Positions 6,340-15,909 of a stretch of 64,000 nt of DNA are shown piece after piece. How positions within the stretch are numbered: the stretch's first letter is position 1; every line of letters starts with the position of its first letter. Origin of the DNA: Terrilactibacillus tamarindi (lineage in GTDB: Bacteria; Bacillota; Bacilli; Bacillales; Sporolactobacillaceae); contig NZ_WNHB01000007.1 in the NCBI RefSeq assembly GCF_009718825.1, positions 62,001 to 126,000 of the forward strand, given 5' to 3'. The notes below the pieces were generated by a model. The model made no database searches and was not told the DNA's origin. It was given only the letters and a program-made list of their open reading frames with translations. Made by a program: the position numbers and the translations under genes.

Positions 6340-6693
6340 ATGGACGTGAATCTTAATCATTTAAGGGACACGTCACCAACATTACAGCAGGGCATGGACA
6401 ACACGATTGATAAGGTGACGAATGAGGAACTTCTTAATCAATCAAAGAAACAAGACAAAATAAGTTTTAACAAAAAAGATCTGACTCGACTCGTAGATGA
6501 GGCAAATAGCTTGCTTGATCCCCAGTTTACGGAGATTCGTTATGTTTTACATGAAAAACTGAATGAATATTACGTTAAGGTAGAGGATACGAAGACACAT
6601 AAGGTCATTCGCGAGATTCCACCTAAAAAGTTTCTAGATATGTATGCTTCAATAGCGGAGAAACTTGGTCTAATAGTGAATAAAAGTGTTTAA
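6340..6693 (+). CDS. flaG: FlaG family flagellar protein
   Basis: A 117-residue protein (YvyC/FlaG family) with ATG start after AAGGGGG. The C-terminal ~60 residues contain the family pattern RYVLHEKLNEYYVKVEDT and VIREIPPKKFLDMYASIAEK. FlaG affects filament length or assembly in several bacteria. It heads the cap/chaperone operon directly before fliD, 28 bases apart, under the SigD-type promoter. This is its normal neighbour order, hag-flaG-fliD, interrupted here by the ~5 kb accessory block between hag and flaG. Confidence 0.93.
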   Translation: MDVNLNHLRDTSPTLQQGMDNTIDKVTNEELLNQSKKQDKISFNKKDLTRLVDEANSLLDPQFTEIRYVLHEKLNEYYVKVEDTKTHKVIREIPPKKFLDMYASIAEKLGLIVNKSV

Positions 6694-6724
6694 GCATTAG
6701 ATATACGTTGAAATAAGAGGTGTG

Positions 6725-8308
6725 ATGACGATGGCAGATAGCTCAAGCATTTCAGGAGGTATGTTTACGAGTAGTACCATGCGTATTGGTGGCCTTGCGA
6801 GTGGAATGGACATTGATGGTATGGTTAATAAGATGATGACCGCTCAATCCGTGCCTCTTGATAAAATGAAACAGAAACTGCAATATTTAGAGTGGCAGCG
6901 TGACGATTATCGTAGTATGAACACGTTGCTTAATGATTTGAAAACAACAAATTTTAATATGAAATTGCAGGGGACATTTTTAAACAAGACAGCAACGTCT
7001 TCAGATGATTCAAAGGTTACTGCAGTAGCAGGTACAACAGCTGGAAATGCTACCTATAAAGTTGATATTACGAACGTAGCAACTTCAGCTCATAATATGA
7101 GTAATGGAGTCATTGTTAAATTAGATGCTAATTTTGATTCAACCAAAAGTCTTAAAGACCAAAAAGGAAATTTGACAGATTCATCAACTATACCAGATAG
7201 CGGTACTATAGATTTTACAATCAACACATATGATAATAATGGAAATCAAATTTCTAAAACCTTTAGTTTCGATTCAAGTACCTCATTAGATGGTATTCTT
7301 TCTAGTATATCAAATTCTGAATTAGGTGTGAGTGCTTTTTATGACTCAGTTTCTCAAAAAGTATCTATAACTAGAACAGCGACAGGTGATATGAATAAGG
7401 GGACCGCTCTAGACGGTCATTCAGAAATAGAATTTAGTGGAGCTTTTTTGACCGATACATTGAATTTAAATCAAACAAGTGAACAGGACGGAATTGACGC
7501 AGAATTTGTGCTAAATGGATTATCAACTTCAAGCCATACAAATAGTGTAACACTTGGCAATGTGACATTTAATTTGAAAAACACAGGATCTGCTACTATT
7601 AGTGTATCCAATAACACAGATGCCACTTTCGATAACATTAAATCTTTCGTCGATAAATACAATGACACCATCCAAAAAATCAACGATAAAATTGACGAGA
7701 CAAAAAATAGAGACTATCCACCTTTGACTGATGCTCAAAAAGAGCAAATGAAAGATTCTGAGATAACAGCTTGGACGGATAAAGCGAAAAGCGGCACATT
7801 AAGTAATGATAGTCTTTTGTCTGGTGTATTGAACCAAATGCGGACCGATCTCTATAGCAGTGTAAGTAGTGTTACAGATTCGGATTATAATCAATTAGCA
7901 ACGATTGGGATAACAACAAGTTCCGATTATTTAGAACATGGGAAGCTCGTACTTGATGAGACAAAGTTAAAACAAGCCATTGCAGAGAATCCAGACGCAG
8001 TCATGCAATTGTTCACAAATAAAGGAACAGAAGATGATTATGCGTCGCAAGGCTTAGCTCAACGATTGGATAAATCGATCAACGACGCATTTAAACAAAT
8101 TCAACAAAAAGCAGGATCAGTAGGCAGTACTAATGCCACATTTTTAATGGGCAAGAGCTTCGATGATCTAAATGATCAAATCTCCGCCATGACGGACCGC
8201 TTAACAGACATTGAAAATCGCTATTATAAACAGTTTACGGCCATGGAACAAGCCATCCAAAATGCTAACCAGCAATCCATGAGTCTGACTAATTTGCTAG
8301 GACAGTAA
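6725..8308 (+). CDS. fliD: Flagellar cap protein FliD (HAP2)
   Basis: About 527 residues. FliD forms the cap at the filament tip and folds flagellin monomers as they arrive. The N-terminal motif MRIGGLASGMDIDGMVNKMM and the C-terminal coiled region (NDQISAMTDRLTDIENRYYK, then QFTAMEQAIQ) are diagnostic. The variable middle, rich in T, S, N and D, is surface-exposed in homologues. GTG 6722, ATG 6725 and ATG 6731 are all possible starts; AAGAGG at 6715-6720 fits 6725 or 6731. It is followed by its operon partners fliS and fliT. Confidence 0.96.
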   Translation: MTMADSSSISGGMFTSSTMRIGGLASGMDIDGMVNKMMTAQSVPLDKMKQKLQYLEWQRDDYRSMNTLLNDLKTTNFNMKLQGTFLNKTATSSDDSKVTAVAGTTAGNATYKVDITNVATSAHNMSNGVIVKLDANFDSTKSLKDQKGNLTDSSTIPDSGTIDFTINTYDNNGNQISKTFSFDSSTSLDGILSSISNSELGVSAFYDSVSQKVSITRTATGDMNKGTALDGHSEIEFSGAFLTDTLNLNQTSEQDGIDAEFVLNGLSTSSHTNSVTLGNVTFNLKNTGSATISVSNNTDATFDNIKSFVDKYNDTIQKINDKIDETKNRDYPPLTDAQKEQMKDSEITAWTDKAKSGTLSNDSLLSGVLNQMRTDLYSSVSSVTDSDYNQLATIGITTSSDYLEHGKLVLDETKLKQAIAENPDAVMQLFTNKGTEDDYASQGLAQRLDKSINDAFKQIQQKAGSVGSTNATFLMGKSFDDLNDQISAMTDRLTDIENRYYKQFTAMEQAIQNANQQSMSLTNLLGQ

Positions 8309-8330
8309 GCGAGAAAGGAAATGTTTAATT

Positions 8331-8732
8331 ATGTCAATAAATCCGTACCAAAAATACCAACAAAACTCTGTGATGACAGCATCACCTGGCGAACTGACCT
8401 TAATGCTTTATGAAGGTTGCTTGAAATTTATCAAGCAGGGTCGAGAGGCAATTAAGAATCAAGATAGATCAACTCAGAATACAGTTCTACAAAAAGCACA
8501 AACGATTATTAATGAATTGATAGTAACATTAGATCGTAAGCAACCGATATCCGATGAAATGCTACCATTATATGATTATATTAACCGTAGATTAATAGAG
8601 GCAAATATTAAAAACGATCCCACCATTTTAGATGAAGCCGAAGAACTTGTCACGAATTTCCGTGATGCTTGGCGTGAAGTCATCAAAATCACACGCAAAA
8701 AACAACCTCAAAAACAAACAGGACTTGCTTAA
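8331..8732 (+). CDS. fliS: Flagellin export chaperone FliS
   Basis: 133 residues, the usual length. FliS binds the C-terminal helix of flagellin in the cytoplasm and stops premature polymerisation. The N-terminal NPYQKYQQNSVMTASPGELTL pattern, then LMLYEGCLKFIKQ, is diagnostic, as is the NFRDAWREV segment near the end. The binding partner region on flagellin is precisely the part encoded after the group I intron, so an unspliced flagellin would not be bound by FliS. The stop codon overlaps the start of the next gene (TAATG). Confidence 0.96.
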   Translation: MSINPYQKYQQNSVMTASPGELTLMLYEGCLKFIKQGREAIKNQDRSTQNTVLQKAQTIINELIVTLDRKQPISDEMLPLYDYINRRLIEANIKNDPTILDEAEELVTNFRDAWREVIKITRKKQPQKQTGLA

Positions 8733-9079
8733 TGGACGCTGTTGAAAAAATCTATGAATTAACGATGGCGTTGCAACAATCAATCTCTGAGTATCATAAA
8801 GAGGCTCGAGATGAAACGATAGAGCAAATTCAATCTCTCTTAGCTGAACGGGGAGAATGGATGAAGAAGTTACCACCGTCTTATTCTACAGAACAAAAAG
8901 CTCTAGGTAAAAAGATTGTTGAATTGAACCAAGTGATTGATCCCGGGTTAAAGTCTATTTGCAATGATATAAGAAATGATCTTATAATGCTCAAAAGGAA
9001 ACGAAAAACTTCCCATCGTTACCGAAATCCTTATCAAGGTCCACCCGTGGATGGGATGTTTTTAGATAAAAAGGAGTAA
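8732..9079 (+). CDS. fliT: FliT-like flagellar export chaperone
   Basis: 115 residues, overlapping the fliS stop by one base (TAATG), which implies translational coupling. It is a short helical protein with a basic C-terminal tail (LKRKRKTSHRYRNPY). Position directly after fliS and length are those of Bacillus FliT, which in that group assists FliD and export control. Sequence identity to named FliT proteins is weak at eye level, as is usual for this fast-evolving family. The assignment therefore rests mostly on context. Confidence 0.78.
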   Translation: MDAVEKIYELTMALQQSISEYHKEARDETIEQIQSLLAERGEWMKKLPPSYSTEQKALGKKIVELNQVIDPGLKSICNDIRNDLIMLKRKRKTSHRYRNPYQGPPVDGMFLDKKE

Positions 9080-9081
9080 AA

Positions 9082-9465
9082 TTGTACATGATTATAACCG
9101 AAGAATCTGTTACTTTTTTTCGTGATTATTTAGCATTGTTAGATACGATGGAAGAAGCGTTTGACTATATTTTATCTAAAGAGATGATGGAGCAGCCTGA
9201 TGCCATGGTAAAGATGCTACCGAACATTATTTCTGGGTGGGATCAAATTAATAAGTCACACCGATTGATTCTTGAAAACTATAGTCAAAATGAAGCTATT
9301 TTAAAATGCGTTAATCACTATTATCGTAAGGTGTCAAAATACGAATCGGATGTTCTAGTAGAATTGAATATCTTTTCAACAGAGCTACTAGCGAAAATGA
9401 GTCAGGCATTCTCAAACTGGAGAAAGGAAGCTGACTCGACGTTCATTTCATTTGTTGCTCAATAA
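9082..9465 (+). CDS. Uncharacterised protein in the fliD operon
   Basis: About 127 residues, starting at TTG 9082 or ATG 9088 behind AAGGAG (9071-9076), two bases after the fliT-like gene and so co-transcribed. The sequence is acidic and predicted helical throughout (FFRDYLALLDTMEEAFDYIL) with no membrane segment. It resembles FliT-type small chaperones in size and helix content but I cannot assign a family. A terminator follows at once, so it closes the flagellar operon. Its position suggests a role in export or regulation of late flagellar proteins. Confidence 0.75.
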   Translation: MYMIITEESVTFFRDYLALLDTMEEAFDYILSKEMMEQPDAMVKMLPNIISGWDQINKSHRLILENYSQNEAILKCVNHYYRKVSKYESDVLVELNIFSTELLAKMSQAFSNWRKEADSTFISFVAQ

Positions 9466-9480
9466 GTTGCTCAATAAATG

Positions 9481-9510
9481 GAAAGTCTTCTCTATAGAAG
9501 GCTTTCTATT
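9481..9510 (+). terminator. Terminator of the flaG-fliT operon
   Basis: GAAAGTCTTCT-CTAT-AGAAGGCTTTC forms an 11-bp stem with one G-U pair, followed by TATTT. Confidence 0.75.
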
Positions 9511-9522
9511 TAACTAAAACCG

Positions 9523-9559
9523 TGAAAACGTTTACAACGATTCGATGGGATGTTATAAT
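9523..9559 (+). promoter_or_regulatory. SigA promoter of hpf with overlapping CcpA (cre) site
   Basis: TTTACA (9531-9536), 17 bases, TATAAT (9554-9559) is a near-consensus SigA promoter. TGAAAACGTTTACA (9523-9536) fits the cre consensus TGWAANCGNTNWCA and covers the -35 hexamer, so CcpA binding there should repress. The transcript leader is about 140 bases and can fold a hairpin between AATCAAAG and CTTTGATT. Confidence 0.7.
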
Positions 9560-9703
9560 ACAGACATAATCAAAGGTCAAGCAGTTACCATTAATTCAGG
9601 TCTTTGATTACATAGTTAGAAAATTTAATTTTTTTATTGTTTTTAGGAAGGATATTTGCAATGTTTAACGAATATTGTAAGTAACCGAAAGGAGGAGTTA
9701 CAA

Positions 9704-10264
9704 ATGAATTTTAACATTCGTGGTGAAAATATCGAGGTAACATCCGCTCTCAAGGACTATGCAGAGAAAAAGATTAGCAAGTTAGACAGATATTTTGACT
9801 CCCCACCTGTTTCTGAAGTCAGAGTGAATATGCGTGTACACAATAATGATCAAGTCATTGAAGTGACCATTCCGATGCAGGGATTATTACTCCGAGCAGA
9901 GGAATCTAACACAGACCTGTATGCCGCTATTGATTCGGTTGTATCAAAACTTGAACGACAAACGAAAAAATATAAAACGAAGGTTAATCGCAAAAGTAGA
10001 AATCTGAGCAAGGATGCCCAGTTAAATGCTTTTAATTCTATGACGGCTACAACAGTTGCGGTTAAAGAAGAAGTGAGGGATTCTGCTTTTGAGGTTGTAC
10101 GTAATAAACGGTTTAATTTAAAACCGATGGATGCTGAAGAAGCCATTTTACAAATGAACATGCTTGGCCATAACTTCTTTGTTTTTACCAATGCGGAGAC
10201 GAATGAAACGAGCGTGGTTTATAAACGAAAAGATGGGAAGTATGGGTTAATTGATACAGAATGA
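9704..10264 (+). CDS. hpf: Ribosome hibernation promoting factor, long form
   Basis: 186 residues from ATG 9704, preceded by AAAGGAGG; upstream in-frame ATGs are not served by a ribosome site. The N-terminal S30AE/YfiA domain (MNFNIRGENIEVTSALKDYA) blocks tRNA sites on idle 30S subunits. The C-terminal domain (about 125-186, RNKRFNLKPMDAEEAILQMN, then LGHNFFVF) dimerises ribosomes into 100S particles in long-form HPFs such as B. subtilis YvyD. Position between fliT and secA matches B. subtilis. Regulation by carbon source is suggested by the cre site. Confidence 0.95.
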   Translation: MNFNIRGENIEVTSALKDYAEKKISKLDRYFDSPPVSEVRVNMRVHNNDQVIEVTIPMQGLLLRAEESNTDLYAAIDSVVSKLERQTKKYKTKVNRKSRNLSKDAQLNAFNSMTATTVAVKEEVRDSAFEVVRNKRFNLKPMDAEEAILQMNMLGHNFFVFTNAETNETSVVYKRKDGKYGLIDTE

Positions 10265-10282
10265 TCTAATTGAATATATAGG

Positions 10283-10318
10283 AATAACCACCTGAGTAGT
10301 TTCAGGTGGTTATTTTAG
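10283..10318 (+). terminator. Terminator of hpf
   Basis: AATAACCACCTGA / TCAGGTGGTTATT (10283-10295, 10302-10314) is a perfect 13-bp stem followed by TTAG. Confidence 0.85.
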
Positions 10319-10453
10319 TGCGCCATAAATAAAACAACGGGCACGAACATTGTCTTTGTTTAGAATTTGTTTTGTAACAGCTGTAACAGCATGGTGTTAC
10401 AAAGGTATGTAACAATTTTTTTATAAAAGATACACATATATAAGAATCAAAAG

Positions 10454-10482
10454 TTGTCCACAATAGGGCGTTGCGATATAAT
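10454..10482 (+). promoter_or_regulatory. Probable secA promoter
   Basis: TTGTCC (10454-10459), a 17-base spacer and TATAAT (10477-10482). The leader to secA is about 140 bases. The rest of the 360-base hpf-secA gap is AT-rich; repeated TGTTACA/TGTAACA words (10377-10415 and 10530-10537) are present but no other element is recognised. Confidence 0.55.
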
Positions 10483-10623
10483 GATATAATGTTACACTAG
10501 TACTATGGGGAATTTTTATTTACAAATTTACATGTAACACACAGAAACACCTAATTAATTACAGAAAAATATTGCCATTGAAAAATGTTTAATTTTATAT
10601 GCAAAGAATGAGGTGTATTAAGC

Positions 10624-13143
10624 ATGTTAGGATTGCTTAAAAAAGTTTTAGGTGATACAGGTCTAAAAAAATTAAATAAAATTGAGAAAATAGCTCATCA
10701 AATAGATGCTTTAGCTGATGACACGAAAAAACTAAGTGATGATGAGTTAAAGCAAAAAACGGAAGAATTTAAAGGACGATTAGAAGCCGGCGAGACATTA
10801 GATGACATTCTTGTGGAAGCTTTTGCTGTTGTTCGAGAAGCTTCGACTCGTGTTCTTGGTATGACCCCATTTTTCGTTCAACTAATTGGTGGTATTGCCT
10901 TACACAAAGGGAACATTGCCGAGATGAAAACAGGTGAAGGTAAAACCCTCGTGGCAACGATGCCCCTTTATTTAAATGCCCTCGCAGGTCAAGGCGTTCA
11001 TTTGATTACAGTCAATGATTACTTGGCTTCCACCCATGCTGAACAAATGGGAGCTCTCTTTAATTTCTTAGGATTATCCGTTGGACTTAACGTTCCAGGT
11101 ATGAATGAAGAAGAAAAACGTGCTGCTTATGCAGCCGACATCACGTATGGAACAAATAGTGAGTTTGGTTTCGATTACTTGCGGGATAATATGGTGCTTT
11201 ATAAAGAAGAAATGGTGCAACGCCCATTGAACTTTGCCATTATTGATGAAGTTGACTCTATCTTAATTGATGAAGCAAGAACACCACTCATTATTTCTGG
11301 TAATGCTGAAAAATCAACGATGCTCTATACACAAGCGAATCAATTTGCTCGTTTGTTAACTGAGAAAGAAGATTATACGGTTGACTTAAAAACGAAATCG
11401 GTTCAATTGACTGAAGAAGGTATGACAAAAGCTGAGAACTTTTTCAAAATTGATAACCTATATGATTATGGAAATGTTCAAATCAATCACCATGTGCACC
11501 AAGCGTTAAAAGCACATGCGATCATGCACTTGGATACAGATTATGTTGTAAAAGATGGCGAGATCGTCATCGTTGACCAATTTACTGGTCGTTTGATGTC
11601 TGGTCGTCGTTACAGTGAAGGTCTTCACCAGGCGATTGAAGCTAAAGAAGGACTTCAAATTCAACGTGAAAGTAAGACACTCGCAACAATTACTCTGCAA
11701 AACTACTTCAGAATGTATCATAAGTTGGCAGGTATGACAGGTACAGCGAAAACTGAAGAAGAAGAATTCCAAAGCATTTACAACATGGATGTTATTGTGA
11801 TCCCAACCAACCGTCCTGTTGTACGTGATGATCGTCCTGATTTAATTTACAAAACGATGGACGGAAAATTCAAAGCGGTTGTGGAAGAAATTGTTCAAGC
11901 CTACCACCGAGGTCAACCAGTCCTTGTTGGTACGGTAGCTGTTGAAACTTCCGAATTGATTTCTAAAATGTTAAAACGTAAAGGCATTCCGCATAATGTC
12001 TTGAATGCGAAAAATCATGCGCGCGAAGCTGAAATTGTTGAGAATGCGGGTCAGGTGGGTGCCGTAACGATAGCGACCAACATGGCTGGTCGTGGTACGG
12101 ACATTAAACTTGGCGAGGGAGTTAAAGAACTCGGCGGATTATTTATTATTGGTACAGAACGTCATGAATCTCGCCGGATTGATAATCAGCTTCGAGGTCG
12201 TGCAGGACGTCAAGGGGACCCGGGTGTTTCTCGTTTCTATTTATCACTGGAAGATGAGTTAATGCGTCGTTTTGGTTCAGAACGTATGGCTGGAATGATG
12301 GAAAAACTCGGTATGGCGGACGATCAACCGATTGAAAGTAAACTCGTCAGTCGATCTGTTGAAGCCGCTCAAAAACGTGTTGAAGGAAATAACTTCGATG
12401 CCCGTAAACAATTGCTTCAATTTGATGATGTGATGCGTCAACAACGTGAAATTATTTATAAACAACGGGCGGAAGTATTAGAATCTGAAAATATTCGTCC
12501 GGATATCGAAGCGATGATCCATCGTATTATCGAAGCCCATGTAAATGCTCATACGCCAAATAACCAAGTTCCTGAAGAATGGGATCTTCAAGCAATTGTG
12601 GATTATATTAATGCCCAGCTCTTTGATGAAGGAACGGTATCAATAGAAGATCTTCAAGGAAAAGATCCTGAAGAGATGGTTGAATTCCTTGAAGCAAAAG
12701 CAATCGAAAGCTATGATGAAAAAGAAGAACGCTTCACACCGGAACGTATGCGTGAATTCGAACGTGTGATCATGCTTCGTGCTGTTGATACAAAATGGAT
12801 GGATCACATTGATGCCATGGAACAGCTACGTGAAGGGATTCACCTTCGTGCTTATGGTCAAATCGATCCATTCCAAGAGTACAATTTCGAAGGCTTCAAA
12901 ATGTTTGAAGAAATGGTCGCTTCAATTGAAGAAGAAGTGGTCAATTATTTGATGCGTGCAGAAATTGAAGAAGAGCAGCATATTGAACGTGAGAAAGTAG
13001 CTGAGGGCCAAGCAGTGGATCCAAATGCAGATCCAGAGACATCTAAAAAAGTGCTTCCTTTTGTAAAAAAGAATAAAATTGGTCGTAATGACCCATGCCC
13101 TTGTGGAAGCGGAAAAAAATATAAAAACTGTCATGGAAAGTAG
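10624..13143 (+). CDS. secA: Preprotein translocase ATPase SecA
   Basis: 839 residues, normal length for Firmicutes SecA. It drives protein export through SecYEG at the membrane. Walker A is MKTGEGKT (101-108), and the DEAD-box-like [17 protein letters not shown] lies near 205. The motif [10 protein letters not shown] and the helical scaffold follow, and the zinc-binding tail [13 protein letters not shown] is intact, so interaction with SecB-like partners or phospholipid is possible. ATG start with ribosome site GAGGTG. prfB follows 9 bases after the stop, as in B. subtilis. Confidence 0.98.
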   Translation: MLGLLKKVLGDTGLKKLNKIEKIAHQIDALADDTKKLSDDELKQKTEEFKGRLEAGETLDDILVEAFAVVREASTRVLGMTPFFVQLIGGIALHKGNIAEMKTGEGKTLVATMPLYLNALAGQGVHLITVNDYLASTHAEQMGALFNFLGLSVGLNVPGMNEEEKRAAYAADITYGTNSEFGFDYLRDNMVLYKEEMVQRPLNFAIIDEVDSILIDEARTPLIISGNAEKSTMLYTQANQFARLLTEKEDYTVDLKTKSVQLTEEGMTKAENFFKIDNLYDYGNVQINHHVHQALKAHAIMHLDTDYVVKDGEIVIVDQFTGRLMSGRRYSEGLHQAIEAKEGLQIQRESKTLATITLQNYFRMYHKLAGMTGTAKTEEEEFQSIYNMDVIVIPTNRPVVRDDRPDLIYKTMDGKFKAVVEEIVQAYHRGQPVLVGTVAVETSELISKMLKRKGIPHNVLNAKNHAREAEIVENAGQVGAVTIATNMAGRGTDIKLGEGVKELGGLFIIGTERHESRRIDNQLRGRAGRQGDPGVSRFYLSLEDELMRRFGSERMAGMMEKLGMADDQPIESKLVSRSVEAAQKRVEGNNFDARKQLLQFDDVMRQQREIIYKQRAEVLESENIRPDIEAMIHRIIEAHVNAHTPNNQVPEEWDLQAIVDYINAQLFDEGTVSIEDLQGKDPEEMVEFLEAKAIESYDEKEERFTPERMREFERVIMLRAVDTKWMDHIDAMEQLREGIHLRAYGQIDPFQEYNFEGFKMFEEMVASIEEEVVNYLMRAEIEEEQHIEREKVAEGQAVDPNADPETSKKVLPFVKKNKIGRNDPCPCGSGKKYKNCHGK

Positions 13144-13152
13144 GCACGGATA

Positions 13153-14251
13153 ATGGAATTACCTGAAATTAAGCATGAATTAACGGAGATGGAATCTCGT
13201 CTCCAAGAATTTAGGGGGTCTCTTTGACCTGGAAAGTAAACAGGCCAGGATCGCTGAATTAGAAGAAAAAATGACCATGCCCGGTTTTTGGGATGATCAA
13301 AATAGTGCACAAAAAGTTATAGATGAAACAAATGCGTTGAAAGAAAAAGTTGATGCATTTAAAAAACTTGAAACGGACTATGAAGATTTAGCTGTTACGT
13401 ATGAATTAGTTAAAGAAGAAGCCGATGCTGATTTGAAAGCATCACTTGATGAATCGATTGAAGATGTCATCAAAGCTTTTAATAACTATGAAACCACATT
13501 ACTACTAAGTGGTCCACACGATCAAAATAATGCAATATTAGAGCTTCATCCTGGTGCCGGTGGAACCGAATCTCAAGACTGGGCGTCCATGCTTCTCCGT
13601 ATGTATACACGTTGGGCTGAAAGAAAAGGCTTCTCAGTTGAAACACTGGATTATTTACCGGGTGATGAAGCAGGTGTTAAAAGTGTGACGTTAATGATTA
13701 AAGGCCACAATGCCTATGGTTACTTGAAGGCTGAAAAAGGGGTTCATCGTCTCGTACGTATTTCACCATTTGATTCTTCAGGACGCCGACATACCTCCTT
13801 TGTATCATGTGATGTCTTACCTGAAATGGATGACGATGTGGATGTTGAAATCAGACCTGAAGACTTGCGAGTTGATACGTATCGAGCAAGTGGAGCTGGT
13901 GGACAGCACGTCAATAAAACAGACTCTGCGATTCGGATGACACATATCCCAACGGGCACGGTTGTTACGTGTCAGAACCAGCGTTCACAACTTCAGAACC
14001 GTGAACAAGCGATGAAAATGATGAAAGCCAAACTCTATCAACTCGAACTCGAAAAACAACAAGCTGAACTTGACGCGATTCGAGGCGAACAAAAAGAAAT
14101 TGGCTGGGGCAGTCAAATTCGTTCCTATGTCTTCCACCCATATTCAATGGTAAAAGATCATCGTACAAATGTTGAAGTTGGAAATACGCAAAGTGTCATG
14201 GACGGAGATCTAGATGGCTTCATCGATGCTTTCTTGAGACTAAGTATTTAA
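13153..14251 (+). CDS. prfB: Peptide chain release factor 2, programmed +1 frameshift
   Basis: RF2 recognises UGA/UAA and triggers peptide release. Translation starts at ATG 13153 and reaches an in-frame TGA at 13225-13227 after 24 codons. The sequence AGGGGG-TCT-CTT-TGA-C contains the internal Shine-Dalgarno and slippery CTT that move ribosomes +1, continuing GAC CTG GAA from 13226. The joined protein is 365 residues, the length of E. coli RF2. The anticodon-like SPF (204-206) and catalytic GGQ (249-251) are intact. Annotating only the downstream frame would lose the first ~40 residues. Autoregulation by RF2 level is the established consequence. Confidence 0.96.
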
Positions 14252-14258
14252 ATAGGAT

Positions 14259-14293
14259 GTGTACCATGGTCATATCATGGTACACTTTTTTTG
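14259..14293 (+). terminator. Terminator of secA-prfB
   Basis: GTGTACCATG / CATGGTACAC (14259-14268, 14276-14285) perfect 10-bp stem followed by TTTTTTTG. Confidence 0.92.
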
Positions 14294-14339
14294 CGTTTGG
14301 TACTCAAGGTAACATCATCGCAGTTGATCCCTTGAGTCC

Positions 14340-14577
14340 CTTAATAACCGAGGGGGCACCTCAATTACCGAAGGAAGTGCCTCAATAACCGAGGAAGCGC
14401 CTCAATACACAAAGGAAGCACCTCAATAACCAAGGAAAGAGGCTCAATACACGAAGGAAGCGGCTCAATCCACGAGGAAAGCACCTCAATACACGAGGGA
14501 AGCGCCTCAATAACCGAGGAAAGCGGCTCAATCCACGAGGAAAGCGCCTCAATACACGAAGGAAGTCCCTCAATTCT
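14340..14577. repeat. 21-bp minisatellite, about 11 units
   Basis: Tandem copies of a unit close to CTCAATACACGAGGAAAGCG plus one base, each 20-21 bases. Variants alternate between AATAACC, AATACAC and AATCCAC and between GAGG, GAAGG and CAAGG. Units contain the inverted pair CCTC...GAGG. A 63-codon minus-strand frame across it (period of seven residues) is an artefact of the 21-base period. It fills the gap between prfB and the yitT-family gene. Unit number is likely to vary between strains. Confidence 0.85.
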
Positions 14578-14618
14578 TCAAGACCAGTATCTAAATAAGA
14601 AAAGAAAGTGAGTCACTG

Positions 14619-15512
14619 ATGAACATGAAATCAAGAAACAGAAGTGAAATGTTAAGAAACCCAATCTGGGGCACTGTTATAGATTTTATCTATGTCCTTA
14701 TTGGATCCTCTTTGATCGCTATAGCATTTAATCTTTTTTTAGTTCCAAATAAAATTGCCTCAGGTGGGGTCAGTGGAATCAGTACGATTTTATACTGGAA
14801 ATTAGGACTTGAGCCTTCTTATGTTCAGTGGGCTTTAAATATTCCCCTTTTTATAGCGGGCGTGTTGATTTTGGGAAAAAGTTTCGGATATGTGAACTTT
14901 GCATTAAAAACCATTGTTGGAACGATTTTTTTGCCGTTTGTGGTCTTTTTAACGTCAGGGTTAGACGCAGCAACGGTAAATCCCATCCTTGGTGCGATTT
15001 TTGGTGGCGTTGGAGTCGGGCTTGGTCTTGGCTTTGTTTTTCGTGGTAAGGGATCGACAGGTGGAACCGATTTGTTAGCTCAGATCATTCATAAATTTAC
15101 CGGCTTACAGCTCGGTATGTGTGTAGTCCTCATTGATGGTTTAATTGTGGTTAGTTCTGCTTTTACCTTATCTTTAGAAAGTGCCCTTTATGCTCTTATC
15201 AGTATGTATCTAACGGGTAAAGTTATCGATATTGTACAGCTTGGTATCAGCAACTCGAAGTTAGCGCTTATTATTTCTGAACATCAAGATACGTTAAAAC
15301 AAGCGATATTCGAAGAAGTAGATCGTGGTGTAACTCAAATGGAGGGCCGCGGTGGTTATACTGACGATGACCGGCCAGTTTTAATGGTTGTTGTATCTCA
15401 AAATGAGTTAACTCGTTTGAAACAACTTGTGAAAAGAATCGATCCAAAGGCCTTTCTGATCGTGTCGAATGCTACAGAAGTCTTTGGAGAAGGGTTTCGC
15501 AGACACGGTTAA
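14619..15512 (+). CDS. YitT family membrane protein (YvjA-like)
   Basis: 297 residues. Residues about 18-205 hold five to six membrane segments of the YitT_membrane domain (VIDFIYVLIGSSLIAIAFNL; GGVSGISTILYWKLG; FRGKGSTGGTDLLAQI). The C-terminal ~80 residues are the soluble DUF2179 domain (GRGGYTDDDRPVLMVVVSQ). Function is unknown for the family. Position between prfB and ftsE matches yvjA in B. subtilis. It has no close neighbour on its strand and probably its own promoter, obscured by the minisatellite. Confidence 0.93.
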   Translation: MNMKSRNRSEMLRNPIWGTVIDFIYVLIGSSLIAIAFNLFLVPNKIASGGVSGISTILYWKLGLEPSYVQWALNIPLFIAGVLILGKSFGYVNFALKTIVGTIFLPFVVFLTSGLDAATVNPILGAIFGGVGVGLGLGFVFRGKGSTGGTDLLAQIIHKFTGLQLGMCVVLIDGLIVVSSAFTLSLESALYALISMYLTGKVIDIVQLGISNSKLALIISEHQDTLKQAIFEEVDRGVTQMEGRGGYTDDDRPVLMVVVSQNELTRLKQLVKRIDPKAFLIVSNATEVFGEGFRRHG

Positions 15513-15534
15513 CATCTCGATATATAACCCACAT

Positions 15535-15592
15535 GAGCTTAATTGGTTCAGACTTTCAATCAGTCGGAATGAAGAAAAACCCCACTGAAAAT
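15535..15592 (-). repeat. Structured intergenic repeat, copy 1 (degraded)
   Basis: Read on the minus strand, TCAGTGGGGTTTTTCTTCAT, then CCGACTGAT and GTCTGAACCAATTA align with copies at 29978 and 39125 (TCAGTGGGG...CCACTGATGG..AGCTGAACCAATC). The inverted arms are decayed here, and the downstream CCGTTAAGGCGG hairpin is not found. Confidence 0.55.
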
Positions 15593-15626
15593 TTTCGCTT
15601 TAGTACTTTTACATTAAATTTCCATT

Positions 15627-15664
15627 AAGTGACGGTCATTTTTACTTTTGACGGTCACTTTTTT
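15627..15664 (+). terminator. Terminator of the YitT-family gene
   Basis: AAGTGACGGTCA / TGACGGTCACTT (15627-15638, 15649-15660), 12 positions with one mismatch, followed by TTTT. The remaining ~245 bases to ftsE contain TATAAT at about 15735 but no clear -35. Confidence 0.75.
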
Positions 15665-15909
15665 AACCGAAAAACGCCATTTTATGAAATAAAAATGTAA
15701 TAAATCTCTGTCTCAATTTGTCGCTTATCGATGTTATAATAAGAATAACGTCGATTTAAAATTTATATAAAAACCACTAAGTCTTGAATATAACTCCTAG
15801 TCATCTTCCAGTTGGATAAAATAAAATTCCTATAATTTCTGAAGTTATAATATGCCGTACATAGCCCGATGAATAAAATTGTGTCATAAATGTCGAAGGA
15901 AGTGAACCT

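Noticed and set aside
14382-14573. 63-codon minus-strand frame with a seven-residue repeat
   Set aside because: It is produced by the 21-bp minisatellite (21 is divisible by three); no ribosome site or family.
14340-14577. Possible CRISPR array
   Set aside because: The units are contiguous 20-21-base repeats without unique spacers, and no cas genes are present.
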